From positions 558,001 to 622,000 of the forward strand of contig JAHBSZ010000001.1 in assembly GCA_019638845.1 (NCBI GenBank): DNA of 64,000 nucleotides. Direction: 5' to 3'. Of the stretch, positions 46,783-54,896 are shown one piece after another. How positions within the stretch are numbered: position 1 is the first letter of the stretch; each line of letters opens with the position of its first letter. Both the position numbers and the translations under genes were made by a program. The notes beneath the pieces are model-generated. The model did not search any database. It had not been told where the DNA came from and was given only the letters and a program-made list of their open reading frames with translations. This DNA is from Salinibacterium sp. (GTDB taxonomy: Bacteria > Actinomycetota > Actinomycetes > Actinomycetales > Microbacteriaceae).

Positions 46783-47619
46783 GTGCAGCACGCTCCCCGT
46801 ACGGTTTCGGCCGAAATCGCACGTTCTTGGCTCCTGGTCGCCGCCACGCTACCCGACACTTTCGACGCCGCGGAGGCGTCGCGCGCCGACCAGATCATCA
46901 TCGACGTCGAAGATGCCGTCGATCCGAGGCTCAAGAGCTCGGCCCGCAGCGATGTCGCGTCGTGGCTCAGCAGCGGCGGCAGCGGTTGGGTGCGCATCAA
47001 CGACCGTACGAGCGACTTCTGGTCGAGCGATGTTGACGCTCTCGTCGGCCTCCCGGGACTGCTCGGCGTGATGCTCGCGAAGACCGAGTCCCCCGGGCAT
47101 GTGACCGAGACTTTCGATCGACTCCGCGGCAACACTCCGGTCATCCCGCTTGTCGAGTCGGCCCTCGGCATCGAGGAGGCCGCCAACATCGCCCGTGCCC
47201 GCGGCGCGTATCGACTCGCCTTCGGCAGCGGCGACTACCGCCGGGACACGGGCACGGCCGCCGATGACCTGGCCATGGCGTATCCGCGTTCTCGGCTCGT
47301 CATCGCGTCGCGAGTGGGCAACCTTCCCGGCCCCATCGACGGCCCGACCGTCGGCTCCAATCACCCGGTCTTGAGGGAACAGGGCAGCGTCGCCGTCGCG
47401 CTCGGGATGACCGGCAAACTGTGCCTCGACGTCGAACAGTTGCCGATCATCAACGAGGTCATCTCACCCACTCGCTCGGACGTGGCGTGGGCACGTGACT
47501 TCCTCGACGACTTCGAGGCACGCGGCCGTGTCATCCGTGATGGCAGCGACCCGCCCCGCCTCGGCCGGGCGCTGAAGATCGACAAGCTCGCACGCGCGTT
47601 CGGCATCGAACCCGCGTAG
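46783..47619 (+). CDS. HpcH/HpaI-family CoA ester lyase (CitE-like)
   Basis: This 278-residue protein of the citrate lyase beta/HpcH-HpaI aldolase family has metal and substrate residues in IIIDVEDAVDPRLKSSAR, WVRINDR, and PLVESALGIEEAANIA, and an acidic cluster in AFGSGDYRRDTGT. Such enzymes cleave or form C-C bonds of malyl-, citramalyl- or citryl-CoA. GTG at 46783 follows AGAGAGG by about seven bases; the longer open frame upstream is a shadow of hrpA. It stands alone between hrpA and the homoprotocatechuate cluster, possibly as its aldolase or as a general acyl-CoA lyase. Confidence 0.87.
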   Translation: MQHAPRTVSAEIARSWLLVAATLPDTFDAAEASRADQIIIDVEDAVDPRLKSSARSDVASWLSSGGSGWVRINDRTSDFWSSDVDALVGLPGLLGVMLAKTESPGHVTETFDRLRGNTPVIPLVESALGIEEAANIARARGAYRLAFGSGDYRRDTGTAADDLAMAYPRSRLVIASRVGNLPGPIDGPTVGSNHPVLREQGSVAVALGMTGKLCLDVEQLPIINEVISPTRSDVAWARDFLDDFEARGRVIRDGSDPPRLGRALKIDKLARAFGIEPA

Positions 47620-47648
47620 GGCCGCTGAAGCCTGCCCTCGCGTTGGGG

Positions 47649-47689
47649 TTGACGCGTCATTCGGATCGTATATCATTTCAGATATCTGA
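47649..47689 (+). promoter_or_regulatory. Promoter with GntR-type operator of the homoprotocatechuate cluster
   Basis: TTGACG (47649-47654) and TATCAT (47671-47676) form a good -35/-10 pair with 16-base spacing. Directly behind lies TCAGATATCTGA (47678-47689), a perfect 12-base palindrome covering the expected start of transcription. Repression by the GntR regulator encoded at 49147 is the simplest reading. Confidence 0.6.
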
Positions 47690-47710
47690 TTCGAGCGAAG
47701 CGAGGTTGTC

Positions 47711-49165
47711 ATGGTTGAGGCAGCGGGAATCTCCCGACCCGGCAAGGTCATCGCCCTGCACCTGAACTACCCCTCTCGCATTGCACAACGCGGTCGAACC
47801 CCCGACAAGCCGTCATACTTCCTCAAGCCAAGCACCTCGGTCAGTGCCTCCGGTACCCCGATTGAACGGCCCTTCGGAACCGAACTGCTCGCCTTCGAGG
47901 GCGAGGTCGCCCTCGTGATCGGGCGCACCGCCCGGCGCGTATCCCCCGCCGACGGCTGGTCGTATGTCGAGGCGGTCACTGCAGCCAACGATTTCGGTGT
48001 CTATGACCTGCGCTGGGCCGACAAGGGCTCCAACCTGAGATCTAAGGGCGGTGACGGCTTCACGCCGCTGGGTCCCCACCTGATCGCGGCGAGAGACGTG
48101 CAACCGGATGCCCTGCGCGTGCGCACGTGGGTCAACGGTGAGCTCGTGCAAGACGACACCACTGCCGATCTCGTTTTCGGCTTCGGCCTGCTGGTCGCTG
48201 ACCTCTCCCAACTCGTAACCCTCGAGCCCGGTGATGTGATCCTCACTGGCACCCCTGCTGGGGCATCCGTGGTCGGGCCCGGCGACATCGTGGAGGTGGA
48301 GGTGGATGCGCCCCACGCTCCGGGAGCTCCCACATCGGGACGGCTCGTCACTCCCGTCGTCGAGGGCACCGCGCCGCTCGGCGACTACGGTGCAACGGCG
48401 TGCATCGACGACCTCCAGCGCGCCGAGGCGTGGGGCTCGCCGGAGGCGGCAGGGCTGGTGCGCACGAGCATCCTGACCCCTGAGCTCACGGCACGCATAA
48501 ACTCCGTCGGCACCGCGACCCTGAGTTCGCAACTGCGCAAACTCGGCTACAACAACGTGTCGATCGACGGGCTGCACTCCACGCGCCCGGATGCCCGGCT
48601 CCTGGGCCTCGCCCGCACTCTGCGCTTCATCCCCCACCGCGAGGATCTCTTCGAATCGCACGGCGGCGGATTCAACGCCCAGAAGCGCGCGTTCGACTCG
48701 CTGAATCCCGACGACGTGCTCGTGATCGAGGCCCGCGGCGAGACCGGCACTGGAACGGTGGGTGACATCCTCGCCCTTCGCGCGCAGGTGCGCGGTGCTG
48801 CTGGGATCGTAACCGACGGCGGAGTGCGGGACGTGGCTGCGGTTGCCGCCCTCGATATCCCGACCTACTTCGCGAACGCGCATCCGGCGGTGTTGGGCCG
48901 TCGCCATGTTCCCTGGGATACCGACATCACCGTCGCGTGCGGTGGTGCGGCAGTGCAGCCGGGCGACATCATCGTCGGTGACGCTGACGGCCTACTCGTT
49001 ATCCCACCGTCGCTCATCGAGCAGGTTGTCGACGGCGCAATCGAGCAGGAGCGGCAAGAAACATTCATCGCCGAGATGGTCGCGGCACACAACAGCGTCG
49101 ATGGTCTCTATCCCCTCGCTGGCGCCTGGAAGGAACGGTACGCAACATGGTCTCCGACGACGTGA
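47711..49165 (+). CDS. Fumarylacetoacetase-family / RraA-like aldolase fusion protein
   Basis: This 484-residue protein joins two domains. Residues 1 to about 235 are a FAH-type isomerase/decarboxylase (metal ligands in FEGEVALVIG and ANDFGVYDLR, plus GDGFTPLGPHLIA, and LTGTPAGASVVGPGD). Residues about 245 to 470 are an RraA/HMG-CHA-aldolase-like domain with GIVTDGGVRDVAAV. The FAH part resembles HpaG, which decarboxylates and isomerises the ring-cleavage product of homoprotocatechuate; the second part may remove CO2 or cleave an oxo-acid. GAGG lies six bases before the ATG. It is the first gene behind the palindromic promoter. Confidence 0.87.
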   Translation: MVEAAGISRPGKVIALHLNYPSRIAQRGRTPDKPSYFLKPSTSVSASGTPIERPFGTELLAFEGEVALVIGRTARRVSPADGWSYVEAVTAANDFGVYDLRWADKGSNLRSKGGDGFTPLGPHLIAARDVQPDALRVRTWVNGELVQDDTTADLVFGFGLLVADLSQLVTLEPGDVILTGTPAGASVVGPGDIVEVEVDAPHAPGAPTSGRLVTPVVEGTAPLGDYGATACIDDLQRAEAWGSPEAAGLVRTSILTPELTARINSVGTATLSSQLRKLGYNNVSIDGLHSTRPDARLLGLARTLRFIPHREDLFESHGGGFNAQKRAFDSLNPDDVLVIEARGETGTGTVGDILALRAQVRGAAGIVTDGGVRDVAAVAALDIPTYFANAHPAVLGRRHVPWDTDITVACGGAAVQPGDIIVGDADGLLVIPPSLIEQVVDGAIEQERQETFIAEMVAAHNSVDGLYPLAGAWKERYATWSPTT

Positions 49166-49836
49166 CGGTCTCGAAAGCCCAGCTCTCCTACGACTGGATG
49201 AAGGAGCGCATCTCCGATGGCACTTTCGTGCCCGGCTACCGTCTCGTCCTGGGTCAGATCGCCAAGGAACTCGATGTGAGCGTTGTGCCGGTGCGTGAGG
49301 CGATCCGGATGCTCGAAGCCGAAGGTCTCGTGACCTTCGAACGCAATGTCGGAGCGCAAGTGACCCTGGTGAAAGAGACCGAGTACCTGCACACCATGCA
49401 GACCCTCGCGGTGGTGGAAGGGGTCGCGACCTCGCTTTCCGCACCGTTCGTCACTCCCGCCGACATCGCCCGCGCCCGCGCCATCAACGCCGAGATGATC
49501 GCCTGTCTCGACGATTTCGACCCGCCCCGCTTCACGCAGCTCAACCTCGACTTCCACTCCGTGCTGTTCGAGAACTGCCCGAACCCCCACATCCTCGACC
49601 TCGTACACCGCGGCTGGAACCGCATGAAGGTGCTACGGGATTCGACCTTCAGCTTCGTCCCCGGCCGTGCTCGCGAGTCTGTCGATGAACACGAGGCACT
49701 ACTGCGCCTCATCGAATCGGGCGCGGATGACCTCGAGATCGAACTGGCGGCGCGGACCCACCGCACCGCCACACTCGACGCCTTCCTCGCCTACAAGTCC
49801 CACACGGCCGCGCCGTCTCCACAGAAAGGCCCCTAG
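49147..49836 (+). CDS. GntR-family (FCD) regulator of the homoprotocatechuate cluster
   Basis: This 229-residue regulator has a GntR winged helix (GQIAKELDVSVVPVREAIRMLEAEGL; about 30-70) and an FCD effector domain with LNLDFHSVLFENCPNPH and SVDEHEALLRLIESG. Its start lies inside the last 19 bases of the FAH-RraA gene, so it is cotranslated with the pathway genes it probably controls. The palindrome TCAGATATCTGA at the cluster promoter is a likely binding site. The inducer would be an aromatic pathway intermediate. Confidence 0.92.
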   Translation: MVSDDVTVSKAQLSYDWMKERISDGTFVPGYRLVLGQIAKELDVSVVPVREAIRMLEAEGLVTFERNVGAQVTLVKETEYLHTMQTLAVVEGVATSLSAPFVTPADIARARAINAEMIACLDDFDPPRFTQLNLDFHSVLFENCPNPHILDLVHRGWNRMKVLRDSTFSFVPGRARESVDEHEALLRLIESGADDLEIELAARTHRTATLDAFLAYKSHTAAPSPQKGP

Positions 49837-49837
49837 C

Positions 49838-50782
49838 GTGAAATTCCGCTCAGACCCGAGCCAGATCAAGGGCTCGATCGCTCCGCTGATGACCCCGTTT
49901 CTGCCCACCGGCGAGGTCGACCACGACAGCCTCACCAATCTCGTGAACTGGCAGCTCGCCAACGGCACGCACGGCATTTCGCTCGGCGGCTCGACGGGAG
50001 AACCCAGCTCGCAGTCGATCGACGAGCGCGCAGCCGCCATCCGCACGGTTGCCACGGCACTTGACGACCGGGTGCCGTTCATGCCCGGCACCGGCACCGA
50101 GAAGCTCGAGGAAACGCTCGAGCTCACCGCCGCTGCGCAGGATGCCGGAGCCGACGCCGTCCTGATCATCACGCCGTACTACGCCCGGCCCACCCAGGAA
50201 GCGCTCTACGTCTGGTACACGACGGTCGCTCGTGAGTTCCCCGACCTGCCCATCGTCGCGTACAACGTACCGAGCCGCACAGCCGTCGACATCGCACCAG
50301 AAACCGTTGCGCGCCTTTACCGCGACGTCGACAACTTCGTCGGCATCAAGGAAACCACGAAGGATTTCGAGCACTTCTCGCACGTGCTTCAGCAGTGCGG
50401 CAAAGACCTCCTCGTGTGGAGCGGCATCGAGTTGCTGTGCCTGCCGCTGCTCGCCCTCGGCGGTATCGGTTTCATCAGCGCGACCTCCAACATCGCGCCG
50501 CGCGCTCACGCCGATCTCTACGAGGCATGGATTGCGGGCGACATCGAGCGCGCGCGCGAGATCCACTACGGGCTCCACCCCCTGGTCGACCTGCTGTTCG
50601 TCGAGACCAACCCGGCGCCCGGCAAGTGGGTGCTCGAACAACGCGGGCTTGTGGCATCCGGTTTCGTGCGCCCGCCGCTTATCACTCCGACCGACGGAGG
50701 CATCGCGAAGATTCGCGCCCTGCTTGCCGAGGGCGAGCAGTGGCTCAGCCCGGTCGACGGCTTCACCGTGAAGGGAGCCTGA
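49838..50782 (+). CDS. Dihydrodipicolinate synthase (DHDPS)-family aldolase/hydrolyase
   Basis: This 314-residue TIM-barrel class I aldolase has the Schiff-base Lys171 in FVGIKETTKD, the catalytic Tyr142 in IVAYNVPSRT, and a GGSTGEPSS loop in place of GGTTGE. GTG at 49838 follows AAAGG by about eight bases; the upstream open frame is a shadow of the GntR gene. In this cluster it probably serves as a pyruvate-forming lyase of the ring-fission product rather than in lysine synthesis. It might do the job of HpaI or of the hydratase-aldolase step. Confidence 0.88.
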   Translation: MKFRSDPSQIKGSIAPLMTPFLPTGEVDHDSLTNLVNWQLANGTHGISLGGSTGEPSSQSIDERAAAIRTVATALDDRVPFMPGTGTEKLEETLELTAAAQDAGADAVLIITPYYARPTQEALYVWYTTVAREFPDLPIVAYNVPSRTAVDIAPETVARLYRDVDNFVGIKETTKDFEHFSHVLQQCGKDLLVWSGIELLCLPLLALGGIGFISATSNIAPRAHADLYEAWIAGDIERAREIHYGLHPLVDLLFVETNPAPGKWVLEQRGLVASGFVRPPLITPTDGGIAKIRALLAEGEQWLSPVDGFTVKGA

Positions 50783-50783
50783 G

Positions 50784-52280
50784 ATGGCAACGCACACTCC
50801 CGCCAACCTGCCCGAGCGCATCCAGCACTACATCGGCGGAAAGTTCGTCGACAGCATCTCCGGCGCGACTTTCGATGTGCTCGAGCCTGCCGGCAACACC
50901 GTCTACGCGACGGCCGCCGCTGGCCAGAAGGAAGACATCGACCTGGCCGTCGCCGCCGCAACTGAGGCGTTCGAGAACGGACCATGGCCGCGCATGCTGC
51001 CGCGCGCCCGCTCCCGCGTGCTCAACCGCATCGCCGATCTCGTTGAGGCGCAGGATGCCCGCCTTGCCGAACTCGAAACGTTCGACACCGGTCTGCCCAT
51101 CACGCAGGCGCTGGGTCAGGCGCAGCGAGCTGCCGAGAACTTCCGCTTCTTCGCCGACCTGATCGTCGCTCAGGCCGACGACACCTACAAGGTGCCCGGT
51201 CGCCAGATCAACTATGTCAACCGCAAGCCCAAAGGTGTCGCCGGCCTGATCACCCCGTGGAACACGCCCTTCATGCTCGAGAGCTGGAAGCTCGCTCCCG
51301 CGCTGGCGTCCGGATGCACTGTCGTGCTGAAGCCCGCCGAGTTCACTCCGCTCTCCGCGAGCCTGTGGGCGAAGATCTTCGAGGATGCCGGGGTGCCCGA
51401 CGGAGTGTTCAACCTCGTCAACGGCCTCGGCGAGGAGGCGGGTGACGCCCTCGTCAAACACCCGGGCGTACCGCTCATCTCGTTCACGGGAGAGACCACC
51501 ACGGGTCAGACGATCTTCCGCAACTGCGCCGCCGATCTCAAAGGCATGTCGATGGAGCTCGGCGGGAAGTCGCCGGCAGTGGTCTTCGCCGATGCCGACC
51601 TCGATGCAGCGATCGACTCGACGCTGTTCGGTGTCTTCTCGCTCAACGGCGAGCGCTGCACCGCGGGCTCGCGCATCCTCGTCGAGCGACCGGTCTACGA
51701 GGACTTCATCGCTCGCTACGCGGCGAGGGCGAAGAACATCGTCGTCGGCGACCCGAACGATCCGAAGACCGAGGTGGGTGCGCTCGTGCATCCCGAGCAC
51801 TTCGCGAAGGTCATGAGCTACGTCGAACTCGGCAAGAGCGAGGGCCGATTGCTTGCCGGAGGCGGGCGCCCGGAGGCGCTCCCCGACGGCAACTATGTCC
51901 AGCCGACGGTGTTTGCCGACGTAGCCAAGAACGCGCGGATCTTCCAGGAAGAGATCTTCGGCCCGGTGGTCGCGATCACACCGTTCGACACCGACGAGGA
52001 AGCCCTCGAGCTCGCCAATGGTGTGAAGTACGGTCTCGCCGCCTACATCTGGACGTCGAACCTCGAACGCGCCCACACCTTTGCGCACGCTGTCGAGTCG
52101 GGAATGGTCTGGCTCAACTCCCATAATGTTCGCGACTTGCGCACGCCCTTCGGTGGCGTCAAGGCGTCGGGGCTCGGTCACGAAGGTGGCTACCGCTCTA
52201 TCGATTTCTACACGGACCAGCAGGCAGTGCACATCACCGTCGGTCCCGTTCACACCGCACGATTCGGAGCCTCACAATGA
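50784..52280 (+). CDS. hpaE: 5-carboxymethyl-2-hydroxymuconate semialdehyde dehydrogenase
   Basis: This 498-residue NAD-dependent aldehyde dehydrogenase has the catalytic Cys292 in NGERCTAGSR and Glu in MELGGKSPAVVF. PWNTPFMLESWKLAPAL and the C-terminal PFGGVKASGLGHEGG are typical of the HpaE/HMSD branch. It should oxidise the semialdehyde made by HpaD. It starts one base after the preceding gene's stop and its stop overlaps hpaD by four bases, so the two steps are cotranslated in reverse order of the pathway. Confidence 0.93.
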   Translation: MATHTPANLPERIQHYIGGKFVDSISGATFDVLEPAGNTVYATAAAGQKEDIDLAVAAATEAFENGPWPRMLPRARSRVLNRIADLVEAQDARLAELETFDTGLPITQALGQAQRAAENFRFFADLIVAQADDTYKVPGRQINYVNRKPKGVAGLITPWNTPFMLESWKLAPALASGCTVVLKPAEFTPLSASLWAKIFEDAGVPDGVFNLVNGLGEEAGDALVKHPGVPLISFTGETTTGQTIFRNCAADLKGMSMELGGKSPAVVFADADLDAAIDSTLFGVFSLNGERCTAGSRILVERPVYEDFIARYAARAKNIVVGDPNDPKTEVGALVHPEHFAKVMSYVELGKSEGRLLAGGGRPEALPDGNYVQPTVFADVAKNARIFQEEIFGPVVAITPFDTDEEALELANGVKYGLAAYIWTSNLERAHTFAHAVESGMVWLNSHNVRDLRTPFGGVKASGLGHEGGYRSIDFYTDQQAVHITVGPVHTARFGASQ

Positions 52281-53353
52281 CCCTGCCCGCCATCCCCACG
52301 CCGTCGCTCACGCCACCGGACATCGTGCGCTGCGCCTATATGGAGTTCGTCGTCACCGACCTGAAGTCGTCCCGGGCGTTCTACGTCGACGTGCTCGGTC
52401 TCGTCGTCACCGAAGAGAGCGACACCGAAATCTATCTGCGCACCTTCGAGGAGTTCATCCACCACAACCTCGTGCTACGCCAGGGGCCCGTCGCCGCTGT
52501 CGCGTCGCTCGCCTTCCGGGTGCGCACGCCTGAGGATGTCGACCGCGCACAGGCATACTACGAGGCGATGGGATGCCGCACCGCGCGCCGCCCGAACGGG
52601 TTCGTCACGGGTGTCGGCGACTCGGTGCGGGTTGAAGACCCACTGGGCTTCCCCTACGAGTTCTTCTACGAAGTGGAACATGTTGACCGCCTCGCCTGGC
52701 GTTACGACCTGCACACTCCCGGTGCCCTCGTACGACTTGACCACTTCAACCAGGTGACCCCGGATGTCCCACGCGGGCTCGCCTACATGGAAGCCCTCGG
52801 CTTCCGCGTCACCGAAGACATCGAAGACGAGGACGGCATCGTGTACGCCGCCTGGATGCGCCGCAAAGACACCGTGCACGACACCGCCCTCACGGGCGGC
52901 AACGGTCCGCGTGTGCACCACATCGCGTTCGCGACGCACGAGAAGCACAACATCATCAGCATCTGCGACAAGCTCGGCGCCCTTCGGCTCTCCGATCGCA
53001 TCGAACGCGGCCCCGGACGCCACGGCGTCTCGAACGCGTTCTACCTCTACCTGCTCGACCCCGACGGCCACCGCGTCGAGATCTACACGCAGGACTACTA
53101 CACCGGCGACCCCGACAACCCGGTCGTGAAGTGGGACGTGCACGACAACCAACGCCGCGACTGGTGGGGAAACCCCGTGGTCCCGAGCTGGTACACCGAG
53201 GCATCCCTCGTGCTCGACCTCGACGGAAACGTCACAGAAGTCGCGCTGCGCGAAGAGCCCTCCGAGATGGCGGTCACGGTCGGAGCGGATGGCTTCTCGT
53301 ACACCCGCGAAGGCGATACCGAGAGAGGTTTCAAGCTCGGTACTACGTTGTAG
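52277..53353 (+). CDS. hpaD: 3,4-dihydroxyphenylacetate 2,3-dioxygenase
   Basis: This 358-residue extradiol dioxygenase of the vicinal-oxygen-chelate family is nearly the same as the well-studied actinobacterial HPCD proteins as I recall them. It opens the ring of homoprotocatechuate next to the diol. The metal ligands are His156 (RLDHFNQV), His215 (HHIAFATH) and Glu268 ([11 protein letters not shown]), the 2-His-1-carboxylate triad at the positions expected. The conserved [21 protein letters not shown]-terminal lid is also present. Its end overlaps the CoA-transferase gene on the other strand by 11 bases. Confidence 0.96.
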   Translation: MTLPAIPTPSLTPPDIVRCAYMEFVVTDLKSSRAFYVDVLGLVVTEESDTEIYLRTFEEFIHHNLVLRQGPVAAVASLAFRVRTPEDVDRAQAYYEAMGCRTARRPNGFVTGVGDSVRVEDPLGFPYEFFYEVEHVDRLAWRYDLHTPGALVRLDHFNQVTPDVPRGLAYMEALGFRVTEDIEDEDGIVYAAWMRRKDTVHDTALTGGNGPRVHHIAFATHEKHNIISICDKLGALRLSDRIERGPGRHGVSNAFYLYLLDPDGHRVEIYTQDYYTGDPDNPVVKWDVHDNQRRDWWGNPVVPSWYTEASLVLDLDGNVTEVALREEPSEMAVTVGADGFSYTREGDTERGFKLGTTL

Positions 53354-53993
53354 CGGGCGAGAGCGCGACCCGCACGGGAGCGTCGGTGGCCGCCAGCACT
53401 TCGTCGGCGGTCACCCCGGGCGCGAGCTCTACGAGCACGAGCCCGTCGGCGGTAACGTCGAGCACGCAGAGGTCGGTGATGATTCGGTCAATGCACGCAC
53501 GGCCGGTGAGCGGCAGCGTGCATTCCGTGACCACCTTGGCCGAGCCATCCTTCGCGACGTGCTCCATGACGACAATGACGCGATCGGCGCCGGTGACCAG
53601 ATCCATGGCTCCCCCCATGCCCTTGATGAGCTTGCCGGGCACTGCCCAGTTGGCGATGTCACCGGTCGCCGAAACCTGCATAGCGCCGAGCACCGCTGTC
53701 GCGATGCGACCGCCACGGATCATGCCGAACGAGGCCGCCGAGTCGAAGTACGACGCTCCGGGGAGCACCGTCACCGTCTCCTTGCCCGCGTTGATGAGCT
53801 TAGGGTCGGCTTCGCCCTCCCACGGATACGGACCCACCCCGAGAATCCCGTTTTCGGAGTGCAGCACCACCGTGATCTCGTCCGAGAGGTAGTTGGGGAT
53901 GAGCGTCGGCAGTCCGATACCGAGATTGACGTAGGTTCCGTCTGTGAGCTCTAGGGCAGCCCTCGCTGCCATCTCATCACGCGTCAGCGCCAT
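53343..53993 (-). CDS. pcaJ: 3-oxoacid CoA-transferase subunit B (PcaJ/ScoB type)
   Basis: This 216-residue beta subunit of a succinyl-CoA:3-oxoacid CoA-transferase has the catalytic Glu in [14 protein letters not shown], and the family's [14 protein letters not shown] and [17 protein letters not shown]. Its ATG shares one base with the stop of subunit A. Placed beside a 3-oxoadipyl-CoA thiolase and an IclR regulator it most likely transfers CoA from succinyl-CoA to 3-oxoadipate. A ketone-body (acetoacetate) role is the alternative. Confidence 0.9.
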   Translation of the reverse strand: MALTRDEMAARAALELTDGTYVNLGIGLPTLIPNYLSDEITVVLHSENGILGVGPYPWEGEADPKLINAGKETVTVLPGASYFDSAASFGMIRGGRIATAVLGAMQVSATGDIANWAVPGKLIKGMGGAMDLVTGADRVIVVMEHVAKDGSAKVVTECTLPLTGRACIDRIITDLCVLDVTADGLVLVELAPGVTADEVLAATDAPVRVALSPATT

Positions 53994-54763
53994 TAGCGGT
54001 TCTCCTTGCGGGCTCGCACTGTCGTTTTCTCGATGGGTAGATCCGCTGCCTGCTCCGGGGTGAGTTGCACGATTCGGTCGACGTAGATGCCGGGCAAGTG
54101 GATGCTGTCGGGGTCGAGGGTTCCCGCCGGAACGATCTCGTCGACCTCGGCGATCGTGATGCGCCCCGACATTCCGGCAAGCGGATTGAAGTTGCGAGCC
54201 GACTTCTCGAACACCAAGTTGCCGTGGGTGTCGCCGACCGCCGCTCGCACGAGGCCGTAGTCGGCGCGGATCGCCTGTTCGAGCACGTACTCGCTGCCTC
54301 CGAACTCCTGCGTCTGCTTGGCAGGCGACTCCACAAGCACGGAACCGTCAGGAGCGTAGCGCCAGGGCATTCCGCCCTCAGAGACGACTGTGCCCACGCC
54401 CGTCGCCGTGAAGAACGCGGGGATCCCGACCCCGCCCGCGCGCAGCCGTTCGGCCAGAGTTCCTTGCGGCGTGAGCTCGACTTCGACCTCACCCGCGAGG
54501 TATTGGCGGGCGAACTCCTTGTTCTCGCCGATGTAGGAGGCCACGATACGTCGGATGCGTCCCTCCGACAGCAGCACGCCGAGACCCCAGCCGTCGACGC
54601 CGCAGTTGTTCGAGACAACCTCCAGCCCGGATGCCCCTTGCTCGAGCAGCGCTCGAATCAGGGCGATCGGCACACCGACAAGGCCGAACCCGCCCACAGC
54701 GAGAGTGGAGCCATCCGGAATGTCTGCCACCGCCTCGGCTGCGCTCGCAACTGTCTTGTCCAT
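53993..54763 (-). CDS. pcaI: 3-oxoacid CoA-transferase subunit A (PcaI/ScoA type)
   Basis: This 256-residue alpha subunit has the CoA-binding [23 protein letters not shown] near the N-terminus (residues 17 to 39) and the conserved [22 protein letters not shown] and [22 protein letters not shown] further on. The ATG at 54763 has AGGAG five bases upstream; the longer frame runs into the divergent promoter region. It is transcribed away from the thiolase gene pcaF, and the shared 133-base gap holds an operator-like sequence. Confidence 0.9.
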   Translation of the reverse strand: MDKTVASAAEAVADIPDGSTLAVGGFGLVGVPIALIRALLEQGASGLEVVSNNCGVDGWGLGVLLSEGRIRRIVASYIGENKEFARQYLAGEVEVELTPQGTLAERLRAGGVGIPAFFTATGVGTVVSEGGMPWRYAPDGSVLVESPAKQTQEFGGSEYVLEQAIRADYGLVRAAVGDTHGNLVFEKSARNFNPLAGMSGRITIAEVDEIVPAGTLDPDSIHLPGIYVDRIVQLTPEQAADLPIEKTTVRARKENR

Positions 54764-54839
54764 ATGTGCTCCTAGCGCGTGCGGGGAAGGTCGGGTGGAA
54801 CTCGGCAAGGTACCGGGCATCATGTTACGCTCACCATTA

Positions 54840-54862
54840 GAACAGTTGTTCATATCGCGCAC
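54840..54862. promoter_or_regulatory. Divergent operator between pcaIJ and pcaF (PcaR-like box)
   Basis: GAACA-GT-TGTTC (54840-54851) is a perfect inverted repeat. Overlapping it, GTTCATATCGCGCAC (54848-54862) matches the PcaR box I recall from Pseudomonas (GTTCGATAATCGCAC) in its outer nine bases, GTTC-N6-CGCAC. On the minus strand TAACAT, about 20 bases further on, may be the pcaI -10. It is the best candidate site for the IclR regulator at 56077. Confidence 0.5.
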
Positions 54863-54896
54863 AATGCGCAACGGCTACTGAGTGGGATGGGAAGTC

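Noticed and set aside
53993-54871. Longer form of the CoA-transferase subunit A starting at 54871
   Set aside because: The extra 36 residues lie in the divergent promoter gap and are unlike the family; ATG at 54763 has a good AGGAG.
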